Positions 1 to 12,900 of a stretch of 64,000 nt of DNA are shown here, one piece after another. The translations under genes were made by a program, and so were the position numbers. The notes beneath the pieces were generated by a model. That model saw only the letters and a list, made by a program, of their open reading frames with translations. It did not search any database and was not told the DNA's origin. Positions within the stretch are counted from its first letter, which is position 1. Every line of letters starts with the position of its first letter. Source of the stretch: Saccharina japonica. Its lineage: Eukaryota > Sar > Phaeophyceae > Laminariales > Laminariaceae. The DNA lies in the NCBI GenBank assembly GCA_008828725.1, contig MEHQ01000293.1, forward strand, positions 1 to 64,000. Reading direction: 5' to 3'.

Positions 1-3000
1 GGTGCCCACTTCTACTCATTGGTCGCTAATTATTCGTAGGTATACGGGAGCAAGATGACCCAAGAATATGTATGTCAGCAGTGCAAGCAAGGACCGAAGC
101 TGGTGGTACAGGTGCATTCGTTTTTCTACCAGTCCCCCCGTTCCATCTCACGTGGGCCTTCCTCAATGTATTGAGGCCAGCTGTTGCCATCGATGGACAC
201 CGTGCACACCGTATTGTGGACGATAATGTATACGGGTGGATCGCTTACCCATTTTTTTGCGGCCGGCAATGACCATCGACGGACACGTCTCCCAACCTAT
301 CTATGTGGAGGGCAATACCTACCTATTGATTGACAAGTATCCCCAGTCTATTATTGTTGCCAATTTCCCGATTCAATCATTGCCAAAAAGTCTAGAGATG
401 TACACGTTGCTGTACGGTGGTAGTCTGTTGTAGCCGACGCGCACATCGATGTATCTCCCCCCTCGCCCATTGTCGAACAAAAACACTATTGTAGAGCCTA
501 TTTAGCAGGGTGTCAGATGTGGTTGTATTGTATCTTCGTGGTGAGTTGTTGCCATCCAAAACGGCTCGCAGCAGTAAAAAGGCAGCAGCAGTACATGCAT
601 ACAACATGGGGCGGGATTTGTCCGCAACAAGCGTTTTATAGACCACGCTGTGTGACACGATTTATTTAGAGAGATCAAATAAACTTACACCTGGAAGTAC
701 CAGCTACAAACGCGTGCACAAAAACTCGGCTCCGATAGAAACAAAACAACGACTGAGCTCACCTCCTTGACGGGACCGGCCAGTGGCACGATGCCTACAG
801 TGAGTGGGAGGGCCTGGTTGAAGCCCTTCTCGATGTAGTACTTGGCGAGCTTGAGCACGCTGTTCTGCAACACGCCGCGAACACTTGAAACCAACCCCGA
901 CTGTGAGTTACACGTACTCGTCTTTCGTCAGTTCGCCATTTCCGATGCGAGATATCTCCTGTAGTAGGTACGCCATCAGGCGTTGCATATCAGCCTTCTC
1001 CAGACGGAGTTCAAGCAACTCCTCCTCTTATTCTGATCCTAGAGCTTGACACACGATTTCCCGGCAATCCTCCTCACACTACGTAGCCCGAGACAGTTTT
1101 GGAGGAGGTTGTCTGACGTCCGGAGGCGGATCAGCCATGTAAATGTTAGCGCTACCAGCGGATGAAAGGGGGTATCGCAAGAACTGACGAGGTAGAGCCG
1201 TTTATTGCGATATGGCGGGCGAAAAAACAATCTGTTAATAACAATGGATAGGGTCCGTTGGTTTCTCGCCCAAACAGGTAGTTACATACGCGACAGACCA
1301 ATGGCCTTTACGGGTGAAATGTTTAATGGTAGAACCCAATACATAAATCGTATATACTACGCAGACCCAAGAAAAAAAAACGACCACCATGGCAGGCAAT
1401 AGAAGTCACCAGATAGATGATGGCCATCTACGAAGTATATATATATATGATATGTTATATGTAGGCACGTGGTATATACTCGAAGTATCATGATTTTACA
1501 GCACATAATACTACAGGTATTTAATATACAACCTAAATATATACGAGTATGAAATACTTCAAACCTGTAGAGGCCTGAATAAGCCTGAATTATATTACCC
1601 CGAAAGATACAAAGTCTAACCGAAGAAACACGTCCATCCAAAGCAAGGACAAATTATCCGAAGCCGTATACTATAAGTCCGCAACGGAACTTAACTTATC
1701 CATGGTCTCGGATAGGGCGGTGGTTGTTGGTGTCGTGTCGTCTCAGTTAACTGATGTCTACCATCTTGAGAACGCGGCAAGCAAACCTTTGTAAAAACTG
1801 AAATCAAAGTGACAAAAGACAGTAGTAGTGAGTGGTATATACGAAGCAGATCAAAGCAGACCCCTCTAAACCGTTTAAGTCGTTTTTTTATGAGGCAACG
1901 AATACCCTTTTCATTTATTATTAGAGTTACACAGTGAGAACGGAGATATTTCGCCGAAAATACAAATTATATTCATCGGGGCGCCCGAACACACGAGTAG
2001 ATTCTTCAACATGCCCTCTATATTATAGTCGGGTTACACAATCCAAAGGGACGGTCGAAGACATGGATGGGTAGACTCCAGGATGCCCTCGATATTATAG
2101 TTTTGTACAACAAACTGCTGCGGCTGCCTGGAGGGGGACACTATCTATGTTGTGCTCCGTGTGTGTTCTTCACATTAAATCATCCGTTCTACCCGTCGAC
2201 ATCCAGCACACCCAGTGTCTGTGCCGATTCTTCATCCTAGAGAGATACCAGTTCTGTGGGCACAAAACTTCGACACATATATACTACGCTGCAATGCAGT
2301 AATAGGCAAGAGTAGACAATAAAGGCCATAATATATACACGACAGGCGCGACCTACCCTGCTAGCAACCCAGCTGCGTGAACGATAAAAAATGAAAAAGC
2401 GAAAAGCGAAGAGGGAACAATAAATAACGAAAAATATACAATTAACAGATCAACAAACAAACAAACAAGCAAACGAAAACAAAAGGCAAAGCAAAAAGTG
2501 TCGTGCTTCTCCCCGAGGAGACCCCGTTCGGTTGACTGGTCTTTCTTTTTGTTGTTAGTCTTCCTCTGTTTACGTTGAGTTTGTTATATTTTATTTTTGT
2601 TTTGTTTTACGTTATATTGTCTGTCACATCTCTTCCGGGGAGGCACGACACATTATTTGTCTTTATTTCTGGTTTCATTTTTGTCCTTCGCTTTTTTTTG
2701 TTTTTTACTTTTCACTCGTTTTTTGTAAATTTCAACTCAAGTGGTTTGCTAGCATGTGTAGGTCGTCCGTGTCGCACACGGGTTCGCGTTATCTTATGTA
2801 CTTAATGCATCACTACGTACTATAGTCGTGTACCCTGGTTGTTCCCTCTCCGGCAAAATATTCAGAGCCCTTAGAGAATATCCCGTACGTTGTCATAGAA
2901 TAGAACACGACATGTCGACTCGATGACGTGTGTGTCCTCTCAGCATACGGCTCTATAAAACACTTTTCTCGTAGTTCCATGATGGAAAGTATTTTCTAAT

Positions 3001-4008
3001 TTCTATTTCGGCACCCCCCCCCCACCCCCTCGGCACACACCACGCCCATGCCCTTCGTCGACATCGTCCTCTGCCAAGATCTTTGAAAGTGTCGTCGCCA
3101 GGTATGGGCCTCCAAAGTCACGTACAACTATATTCATAGTGATAAGAACCGCTTCAAGTGAGCAGCAGTAGTAGGTATCTGCTTGTCGCCAAATTAAAGT
3201 TCGCTGACGTGTGGCCGTATTTGGGCATAGGACTTCAAATGAGTCGATAAAAAAAGCCGTAAACAGATTTTCCCCACAAGACGAAAGCGACCAGGCTTGG
3301 ATCTCTGCTGCAAAGTAAGAACGCCCCTTTACCCGGCTGGGAGGAAGGCCTGACGGCTTCAGGTCACCCTGTGCTCTCTGCTCCAGTGGTCGCGAGCTTT
3401 GATGTTTTCCTTTTTAGCTTATATCTACAAAACATTTCCGGTACAGCAGTGCACTCGTACACCACTTGACCCTAAATCAAGCTACTACTGTAGTCGACGG
3501 TAGTATTGCTGTGGCGTGTCTTGCGTTATCTCGTTTCGATTTGTCCGTGTTCAGCTTTTCCATCGGGGGGCATGCAACACGCCTTATGTTCGTTTCGACA
3601 GAGACGAACTCTTCGTTTAACCCCTTTGGGGCTCTTTTGATATCGATAAGTTAATCGCTTATTTGGTGCTGTCAACTCTCTATCACAAGCAGCGTGAGCG
3701 CCCAGCAGTACGGGTACGATCATATAGCTCTCGTGCCGTACGACTCTTACCGTTGTAGCTTGGATGCGAGTGGGATTTATCCCCTAATAAAGCAAAGTCC
3801 GGCGCTGGAGTTATTTATTTTGGTCGTCAATTATACCCTCTCCGAAGTCCCTACCGTGTAGACTAGAACTGTGCCCTTCCTTTTGAGAGAGGTTATGGCG
3901 AATGGCACAAGCCCTAAGACTGCTTGAATCACACTTATTTGTTATTGGTACATGCTTGGTACCATGAACCAGATTATTGATGATGACGAGTCGTTGTAGT
4001 ACATTACG
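1..4008. other. AT-rich stretch, no gene recognised
   Basis: No reading frame here resembles a known family, and the open frames are short (under 100 codons). Small structures seen: an imperfect 86-bp tandem duplication near 171-340, whose two halves can be read in different frames as similar peptides (RPAxxIDGH pattern); a diverged duplication of about 72 bp around 2,010-2,110; AT-rich dinucleotide runs at 1,438-1,560; and a C-rich run near 3,016. None gives a supportable gene call. Confidence 0.6.
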
Positions 4009-4073
4009 CTACAGAACCACCACCGCGTTCACACATATTCTTACAGTGTGAACATTACGGTGGTTCTGTAGAT
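4009..4073. repeat. small fold-back hairpin
   Basis: The ends CTACAGAACCACC and GGTGGTTCTGTAG are exact inverted repeats. Inside them GTTCACAC and GTGTGAAC pair again, so the whole 65 bp can fold into one long interrupted hairpin. It could be a tiny inverted-repeat element or a structured RNA motif; no target-site duplication is obvious. Confidence 0.6.
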
Positions 4074-4096
4074 CGGCTTTTGATAAATATAACGTA

Positions 4097-4282
4097 TACG
4101 TATTTAGCATTAAAAAAATCGCTATTAACACGGTGGTATTGGTATGAATGCCGCCTTTCAGAACTGTGTGCTGTGCCTACAGTAATTTTGGGTCTGTATT
4201 TAGTATTTAAAAATCGCTTTAACACGGTGGTATTGGTATGAATGCCACCTTTCAGGATAATGCGCTGTGCCTACAGTTCAAT
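4097..4282. repeat. tandem duplication of about 98 bp
   Basis: Two diverged direct copies start near 4,099 and 4,197. Each contains the segment AACACGGTGGTATTGGTATG and ends with GTGCCTACAG. The core GGTGG and the CTACAG end echo the hairpin just upstream, so the three units may share an origin. No coding potential seen. Confidence 0.6.
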
Positions 4283-5505
4283 ACCTCGTACGATGTATAA
4301 ATATATGTATATGTACGCTTGATGTACGTAAGAATACTGCTGTATTATGTCAAATCCCCAAATTAATACTGACAATCTAATCTTTTATCTTTCTTCGAAA
4401 CTGTTTCACCTGCATCATGTGGCAGATAGTATTCACCTGTTATGGATGATTCGTGAAATGATGCATGGATGGGCCTTTCCACGGTGCTGCTGAAGTCGCT
4501 CATTAGACCGGACGAGACGACAGGTGATAAAAAACAGGGGATAGGCACGTCATTAATTGGTCGAAGATACTCGTATGTACGTCGTGAGTCCTGCGATAGT
4601 CGGTGGTAACCAGGAAGCTGCTGGTTTATTAAGTCCGAACAACCCTGTCACAGTCATATGACATTATTGATCTGCAACACACGTGTGTTCTTGTCAACTT
4701 TGACCAACTCTATTTTCAGTTCCGGCTTACAGCAGTAAAATCTGCCCTTTTTTTATAAATAAATGGAGAATATCCCATAAAAAAAGGCCATAATAGAAGA
4801 GGGCATCGAATTTCATCATGGTCGGTATTTTGCATTTTGTTCGTAGGCTGTTTGATTTGCAAAACATTTTCAAGGCAAAAAAGTGTCGCTGAATAAGTCG
4901 GCATTTTTTTTACTATTGTAGGACTCTGCCCATAGTTTCCTTTGCGCGCGTATCGAATAAACAAGCATTTTTTTTCAGTGTGATAAGGATGAGACACCAG
5001 GCGTAATAGCCCTCACACCGCATGATACGAACACCTTCTGCCAAGGTCTGACTGTGAGGTGATACGGCAGCAGTGCCAAAACCACAGGGACGAAAAAAGG
5101 CTAATAGGAAACAGGAAATTTCGTCCAGGCTGGATTTCTTGTATGAGAGAATCCCTTCTACACTACTACTGTAGCTCGTAGCTTCAAGAGAACGTCTGCC
5201 GGCCGCATTTAATGTTTTCATCTTAATCTCAGCCTGGCTGTCTTATTAGCCTGTTTCGTATTAGGTGCCTTGTACTGTATGGTATTGGAGTGTGTATAAA
5301 TATCGAATAGACTAACCCCAGAGTGCCCGAGAAATTGTTTTGGGCGATCGTCCGAAAATCGACGTTTTTCTATCTCGATTATTAAAATATGCAACTAATT
5401 AGTATTTATCGTGCAGGTAATAATATATACCTGGTACCTGGTAATCTTAAACGCCATTATCGCGTCACCAAATAGAGATCACGATTGAGATCTCCAACAG
5501 AGATT
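4283..5505. other. no gene seen
   Basis: AT-rich intergenic DNA. Open frames of up to 102 codons on the minus strand (about 4,913-5,221) have no recognisable motif and uneven composition, and are probably chance. Confidence 0.5.
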
Positions 5506-7490
5506 ATACGTGTCTGAAACATTTTCTCCCCCCGAAGATAAACCCTACTATGATAATTTCAAGTAGTTTTACGTGAATGGGCAAAAGGCCTCAAAAGTGC
5601 CTGAAACTTCAGCGCCCCAACGCAAACCCTACACTAATTCCAAGTAGTTTGGTTTCAAGTGTCAAAATACCTGAAAACATGTCTAAAACCTGTTGAGCGC
5701 CGCACCGAAAAATACTATACTAAATTTAAGTAACTTTTTTTTAACGGGTGAAATGCCCAGCCTGAAAAATTTATATTAATTTCAAGTAGGTTGGTTTCAA
5801 GTGTTAAATTAAAATGCCTGAAAACATGTCTGAAACCTGTTGAGCGCCGCACCGAAAAATCCTGTTCTAAATTTAAGTAACTTTGTTTTAACGGGTAAAA
5901 TGCCCAGCCTGAAATAATGCATGCAAACGCACTCACTCGTACATATAGCATGCAACAAGCCGTGGTTCGTTACAGGCCCTTCAGCTGACGCACAACGTAC
6001 AACGTTGATGAAACAAGACGCGTTCCGTTTCAGCACCTTGAGCTGAGTTTAGTGTTGGTATGCAACCCCAGGAAGGGGTTGCTGTGCTTGTTGTTTTTTG
6101 GAGTGTTTTTTTTATTTGCTTAACCCATTCAGAACTGACAAAACTTACCCAACTCTAATTCCAAGTAGTTCGTCCCCTAGCACGTGGGACCAGTTCACAA
6201 GGGGCTAAGCAAGTTGTTTGGTATAATTTGGTTTGTATGGCATATAATACACCATACTAGAACCCCGATGTAATATATATGAGCATTCAAGTATCGCAAA
6301 ACCTAAAACCCATATGATGTACTCGTACTAGTACATTAGACCACATACACTTATTTTGTACAGATTTCTTAATAAGCACAAAACCTTTATACATCATGTG
6401 TATGGTGTTTAGTATACGATACTTGAAATCATACAGCTAAAAATTACAAGTAAGCATGGCTTTGTTGCTTCGATCATGCTTCGTGCAAAAAAACGTGCAA
6501 TAAGCATGTTTGTTTAGTTGCTTACCAACACTAGTAATAGCTGAGTTGTGTGATAAGACTGGGTGAGACACAGAGTATCCCCTTGCAGGTTTGTCTATTA
6601 AGCATCCTTGGTGTTACTCACTTTCCGTAGAGTCAAGCGTAGAAGAGAAGCAGCTTATATTAAACCCCGAGCCAGATGACATCTGCTCGGGATGGGCTTC
6701 AAGTATGGCCCACAGATATTATAAATACCCCGAATCCCGAATACGAATGCCATCCAAGTTATACGAAAACGGGTCAATTACCTATGCAGAGGTAATTACC
6801 GGCCTTCCTAGCCCATACCATTACAGTTGTACGTTTCGTCGGCTAATGAAGGAGCCGTGACGAATATACCACGGCTTGTTTCATACCGGTATGTCCTAAG
6901 ACTGGGTGAGACACAGAGTATCCCCTTGCAGGTTTGTCTATTAAGCATCCTTGGTGTTACTCACTTTCCGTAGAGTCAAGCGTGGAAGAGAAGCAGCTTA
7001 TATTTATCCCCGAGCCAGATGACATTTGGCTCGGGATGGGCTTCAAGTATGGCCCACAGATATTATAAATTCCCTGAATACCGAAGACGAATGCCATCCA
7101 AGTTATACGAAAACGGATCAATTACCTATGCAGAGGTAACTACCGGCCTTCCTAGCCCATACCATTACAGGTACATAACAACAAGCATGCTACGAGTACG
7201 TTAGCATACATTATTTCAGGCATTTTAGTCCTTGAAACCAAACCACGTGAATTTAGTACATAATTTTTATTTGCGACGCTCAACAGGTTTCAGGCATTAT
7301 TTTGGGCATTTTACCACTTTGAAACGAAAGTACTTGTAATTAGTGTAGGATTTGCGTTGGGGCGCTGAACAAAAAGTTCCAGGCACCTTTTTTCAGGCAT
7401 TTTACCTATTCACAGGAATTCACTTGAAATTAGTGTGAGGTTTGACTTGGGGCGCCGAAAAGGTTTCAGGCACGTCTCAGGCATTTTTTC
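5506..7490. mobile_element. fold-back type element with arms built of subrepeats
   Basis: The left arm (5,506-5,915) is a run of diverged subunits of roughly 75-95 bp. Each has the words TGCCTGAAAC, GAGCGCC or CAGCGCCCCAACGCAAA, and ACTAATTTCAAGTAGTT. The right arm (7,213-7,490) carries the same words on the opposite strand, for instance TTTGCGTTGGGGCGCTGAA and TTTCAGGCA. The arms therefore form a long inverted repeat around a non-coding middle that holds its own 343-bp direct duplication. This is the architecture of FoldBack/Galileo-like elements. No transposase is present, so it would be non-autonomous. Exact ends and target duplication were not found. Confidence 0.55.
6554..7170 (+). repeat. 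343-bp period direct duplication inside the fold-back element
   Basis: Copies of about 275 bp begin at 6,554 and 6,897 and are roughly 95% identical; both start TAAGACTGGGTGAGACACAG. Each contains a short open frame with the peptide SGWASSMAHRYYK. Several of the few differences between copies change amino acids, so selection on the peptide is not apparent. Confidence 0.7.
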
Positions 7491-9012
7491 ATGCAAAAAT
7501 GCCTCGGATTCTCCCTGATTTTGTGAGTTCCAGTCTAACGGCGATTTTTTCATGTCTTTATTTCCCGGAAGCGTGGCTGACGCGTGCCTGGCAAAAGAAA
7601 GGCAAGAGAGGCAAGAAAACAGTAGTTCAGGTACGTATGTTTCGAACAGTAGTTCAGGCATTTTGTCCGGCATGCCTCGAGGCTAGGGCCTATCCCGAGG
7701 TCTCTTTTAGTACTATGAATATCAATATCAGCTATAGTTTCTTACACCAGGTAGAATTTTCGAGACTGTCGTGAATTGTTCGCCGATTAATTCGTAGGCT
7801 GTTTAGATTAATATTATGTATACCTGCATGCTTCAAGTTTAACATGTAAACAATCTTGAGCATTCAATGTTACCGCCGTTTGTGTAGACGGGCCCTGAAC
7901 TTCTGCACACGTATTCGATGAACCCCTGCCCGTCCGTTACAGCATGGCTTTCGTTTATTCTAACCAGATGTTCGTGTTTTTGATGTTGTTAGGCAATTTG
8001 CAATTTTAGGTTTAGGTTGATAATTCAGTAAAAACAAAAGACGCTTCGTAAGTCCGCACGAAACCAGGCGAACATGTTACTTTTTTTTTACTCGGCTTAC
8101 AATACATCATTTTGGTGCTCGGGTCAACAAAAGTGACGGCAGGAACAACGGTGGCTTCGATTAATTTGCAAAAACGTTTTCTAAGTTGTTGAGCTACTAT
8201 ATTGTGCAGGGTGCGCCAATCCAAGTTTCCTGAGTTATGTGTTTAGCAATCCTGCTGGCTTACATTTGAGATTTGACGAAAACGCCGGGTGAGGTTCCCG
8301 GCTGCGATCGAATGCTGTGTTCTGCATTTGACGCCCTCTTACACCGCCTAAGGAGCGTCACTTGTTTGACGTGTGGTCCGTTAAAAGCTTTGTTTAACTG
8401 TTTGCAAGCAAGGCAGCTTTATTTGGCGGTTAGGTTTCGTGCCATTTCTGGACTTTATAATCTTCCCCAATTGCGACCCGTGCGACAACCTCAGCGCCAT
8501 GGTTCAGATGGCTCAGACTAGGTGAATCTTCGAACTGGAGACAAAACGGCCTCCGGTAGGAGAAGGGCGAAGCTGGGCACCTGCAACCTGCTAAGAAACA
8601 AACCAGCTGATGTCCAAGGCAATGCGCCTAAATTACGGCATACCAGAAAACATGTATCCAACAGACTCTCGGTTGATCACATGTGTGATACATCGTGTAT
8701 ATAACATTCGTCCGTTTTTACGATTGACACAATAAATGTGTCAGTTACAATGGTTAGATTCCGTTGTATCTTGTGCAAACCTTTCCCAGCAAGTCCCACG
8801 TCTGTAAAACGGACTACTACAAATAAAAAATAGCACTCATCATGCGTTGAGTCCGTATAATAGAATCATGGAGTTGCACCGTGTAATAAATTCCTCGACA
8901 ATACGGCGCAGCATGTATCCTACAGCAGTAGGTATGATTACCGTGAAACTGGAGCGAGTGCGTACCGTGCATAAAAAATAGCAGGAAATGCACCCAAAAC
9001 GGTTTGTCTTAG
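7491..9012. other. no gene seen
   Basis: Mixed-composition DNA with open frames of up to 110 codons, none with a recognisable domain. Nothing repeated was noticed apart from TGCCTCGG-type remnants next to the fold-back arm. Confidence 0.5.
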
Positions 9013-9280
9013 ATACGAAACCAATCTGAGGCACGTTAAACGGCAACTATTTCCCAAAATAGTACCAAAACAATCTGTTTTTCACAATAAAACTCAATTT
9101 TAGTACGAAAACAACCTGTTTTCCCACGAAACCGCAACTTTTGGTCAAACCAGTACGAAATCAACCTGTTTTTACTCTCCAACCCCCACTATTTGGCAAA
9201 TTAGTACGAAACTAACCTGTTTTTCACAATATACCGCAACTATTTTCCTAAATAGTTCGAAAACAACCTGTTTTTCGAGA
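9013..9280 (+). repeat. 51-bp minisatellite, about 5 copies
   Basis: Units begin near 9,013, 9,060, 9,101, 9,151, 9,202 and 9,253. Each has (A/G)TACGAAA followed by CAACCTGTTTTTC-like sequence and a CCGCAACTATTT block. Spacing is 41-51 bp. This is the first of several neighbouring repeat families that carry the GTACGAA word. Confidence 0.75.
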
Positions 9281-9960
9281 AACTATGCTGGAAGAGTTAT
9301 CTACGTGAAGAAAACATATTTGTCCAACAAGGTAGTACGGAAACGAACAAAGATGGATGTTGAGCTTTAGCCTGACCAAAATGACGGGCCCGTCAAAAAT
9401 ATTGGCCGTCTTGAGTGTCCCCCAGGTTGTAACCAGTATTTGTTAAACCTAATTCTCCATAGTAACATATTGATGTCTCATAAAAATAAATGCTTGGTTC
9501 TGATTAGATTCGCTTGTTTCGTCGTCGACCACCACTGATCATTTGTACATGTGTTTTATTTGGCACGATAATTAATTGACGATTCATTAGTCATCTCACC
9601 TAATACACTACTAATAAAGTGTGCATGTAGTTACTCCGTACGACGACTAACTGACAGCTGCCAAAGTCCTGCATCCTCTTTTGTAAAACTGAAAAACGTA
9701 ATTGCAAACACACACCAGTCTGGAGTAAGTGTCTTCAATAAAACATTGCGTGTGTCTTTGGCGAACAAAAAAAACAAAATGACGGTATCGTAAGTGATGA
9801 AAGTTTGACAAACTAAGAAACTTCCGTGTGTTTTTCACTCACTACGAACACGAACTGACCTCGGCCATCGTTTTGTTCCAATATATGTTGGTTTAGTTTT
9901 AAACACGTACGTACAACTCTTGAGTGGACCCCAAGCTTATACATTTAGTACACACACTTG
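9281..9960. other. no gene seen
   Basis: Unremarkable DNA between two tandem arrays. Short open frames only. Confidence 0.5.
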
Positions 9961-12900
9961 TTTTCCAGTCAAAACGAAGACCAACCAGCAGGTATAATAG
10001 TTCGTACGGAGGATGTGTTGAGACATGTTTTCCAATCAGTACGAAAACGAACACAGCGGGCAAATGATGTATATTGGAAACGTTAGGCAGGTTTCAAAGC
10101 TGAACTTACAGCTCGATAGACAGACGTGTATATTCTGGTAAGTACGAAGACAAACTGACAGCTTGTCTGGTTTCTATACTCAATACGCACGTTGTACTGC
10201 TGTGGTATCACTTATAGTAAGTACAAAGACGAATTATTTGAGGGAATATTTATTAGTTCTACTTCTAACTAAGTTGAACAGCAGTATACGTAAACGGTCC
10301 ACATGTTTTATCACTCAGTACGGAGCGAAATTTACCCAACCATTCGTTCTGCGGTTACGTTGTATGACTGCAGTCCATATTTCCCACTCGATTTGTGGAC
10401 AACCGGCAGCAAGTATAGATTGTCATGTGGATAAGTTTTCAGATATTTTCACACAGTACGAAGCCGAACTTTTCACTCAGTACGAAGACGAACTGACCAC
10501 TGATATAGCTTGTACTTTGAACGAGTACACTCAGTACGAAGACGAACTAGCAGCTAGCGAAGCTTGAACGTTGAGTAAGTCTAACCAGTACGGAGACAAA
10601 CCGACGGCAAGTGTGATAAGTTCGAACAGTACGAAGACAAATTGACAACAAGTGAAGCATCTCATTTGGATAATGTTACGCACTCCAAAGCCGGAATAAC
10701 CACAAGTAAAGCTTTAACTTTAAGAAACGTTCACACAGTACAAAGACAAACTACCTGACGGCAAGTAAAGCTTGTAGTTTGGATAAACTCTCTCAGTACG
10801 AAGACGAACCGACATCAAGTGAAGCCTGTACTTTTCAATGAGTGTTCTCAGTACGAAGATTAACTTACAATAAAGTACGCGGTCAGTTGGACGAGTCCAC
10901 TCAGTGCAAAGACGAACTGACCAAAAATATAGCTTGTACTTTGAATACGTACACTCAGGACGAAAACGAACTGGCAGCAAGTGAAGCTTGAACATTGAGT
11001 AAGCCTAACCAGTACGAAGACAAACCGACGGCAAGTAAAGCTTGAACGTGTAGTAAGTTAAAGCAGTACGAAGAAAAATTGACAACAAGTGAAGCATGTT
11101 ATTTGGATAATGTTACGCACTTCAAAGCCGGAATAAGCACAAGTAAAAATTCAACATTAGGCAAAGTTCACACAGTACAAAGAAGAACTACCTGACAGCA
11201 AGTAAAGCTTGTAGTTTGGATAAACTCTCTCAGTACGAAGACGAACTGACATCGAGCGAAGCCTGTACTTTCAATAAGTGTTCTCAGTACGAAGATCAAC
11301 TTACAATAAAGTACGCGGTCATTTAGACGAGTCCACTCAGTACAAAGACGAACTGACCAAAAAGATAGCTTGTACTTTGAATAATTACACTCAGTACGAA
11401 AACGAACTGGTACCAAGTGAAGCCTTTAGTTTGAATAAGTGTTCTCAGTACGAAGATCAACTTACAATAAAGTACGCGGTCAGTTGGACAAGTCCAGTCA
11501 GTGCAAAGAAGAACTGACCGAAAATATAGCTTTTACTTTGAATAGTTACACTCAGTACGAAGACGAACTGGTAGCGAGTGAAGCTTGAACATTGAGTAAG
11601 CCTAACCAGCACGAAGACAAACCAACCGTAAGTAAAGCTTGAACGTGTGGTAAGTTCGAACAGTACGAAGACAAATTGACAAGACGTGAATGTTAGGCAC
11701 TCCAAAGCCGGAATAACCACAAGTAAAGGTTTAACTTGGAGAAACGTTCACAAAGTACAAAGAAGAACTACCTGACAGCAGGTAAAGTATTTAGTTTGGA
11801 TAAACTCTCTCAGTACGAAGACGAACTGACATCAAGTAAAGCCTGTACTTTAAATAAGTGTTCTCAGTACGAAGATCCACTTACAATAAAGTACGCGGTC
11901 ATATGGACAAGTCCACTCAGCGCAAAGACGAACTGACCCAAGAATATAGCTTGTACTTTGAATAAGTACACTCAGTAGGAACACGAACTGAACGTGTGGT
12001 AAGTTCGAACAGTACGAAGACAAACTGACAGCAAGTTATGCATGTCATTTGGATAATTATGAGCACTTCAAAGCCGGAAAAACCAAACGTAAAGCTTTAA
12101 CTTGGAGAAACGTTCACACAGTACGAAGACGAACTACCTGACAGCAAGTAAAGCTTGTAGTTTGGATAAACTCTCTCTGTACGAAGACGAACTGACACCA
12201 AGTGAACCCCGAACTTGGATAAGTGCTCTCAGTACGAAGATTAACTTACAATAACGTACGCGGTCATTTGGACAAGTTCACTCAGCGCAACGACGAACTG
12301 ACTAAAGAATATGGCTTGTACTTTGAATAAGCACACTCAGTACGAAGACGAACTGGCAGCAAGTGAAGCTTGAACTTTGAGTAAGTCGCACCAGCACGAA
12401 GACAAACCGGCGGCAAGTAAAGCTTGAACGTGTGGTAAGTTCGAAGAGTACGAAGACAAACTGACAACAAGTGAAGCATGTCATTTGGATAATGTTAAGC
12501 ACTCTAAAGCCGTAATACCCAAACGTAAAGGTTTAACTTGGAGAAACGTTCACACAGTACAAGACGAACTACCTGACAGCAAGTAAAGTATTTAGTTTGG
12601 ATAAACCCTCTCCGTACGAAGACGAACTGACATCAAGTGAAGCCTGTACTTGGATAAGTGCTCCCAGTACGAGGATCAACTTACAAAAAAGTACGCGGTT
12701 ATTTGGACAAGTCCACTTCAAAGACGAACTGACAAAAAATATAGCTTGTACGTTAAATAAGTACACTCAGCATGAAGACGAACTGGCAGCAAGTGAAGCT
12801 TGAACTTTGGGTAAGTATCACCAGTACGAAGACAAACCGACGTCAAGTAAAGCTTGGACGTGTGGTAAGGTCGAACGGTACGAAGACAAGCTGACAACAT

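Noticed and set aside
10163..10567. 134-codon open frame with QYEDEL repeats
   Set aside because: It lies in the 54-bp satellite, whose length keeps frames open by arithmetic; neighbouring monomers carry stops and both strands are open.
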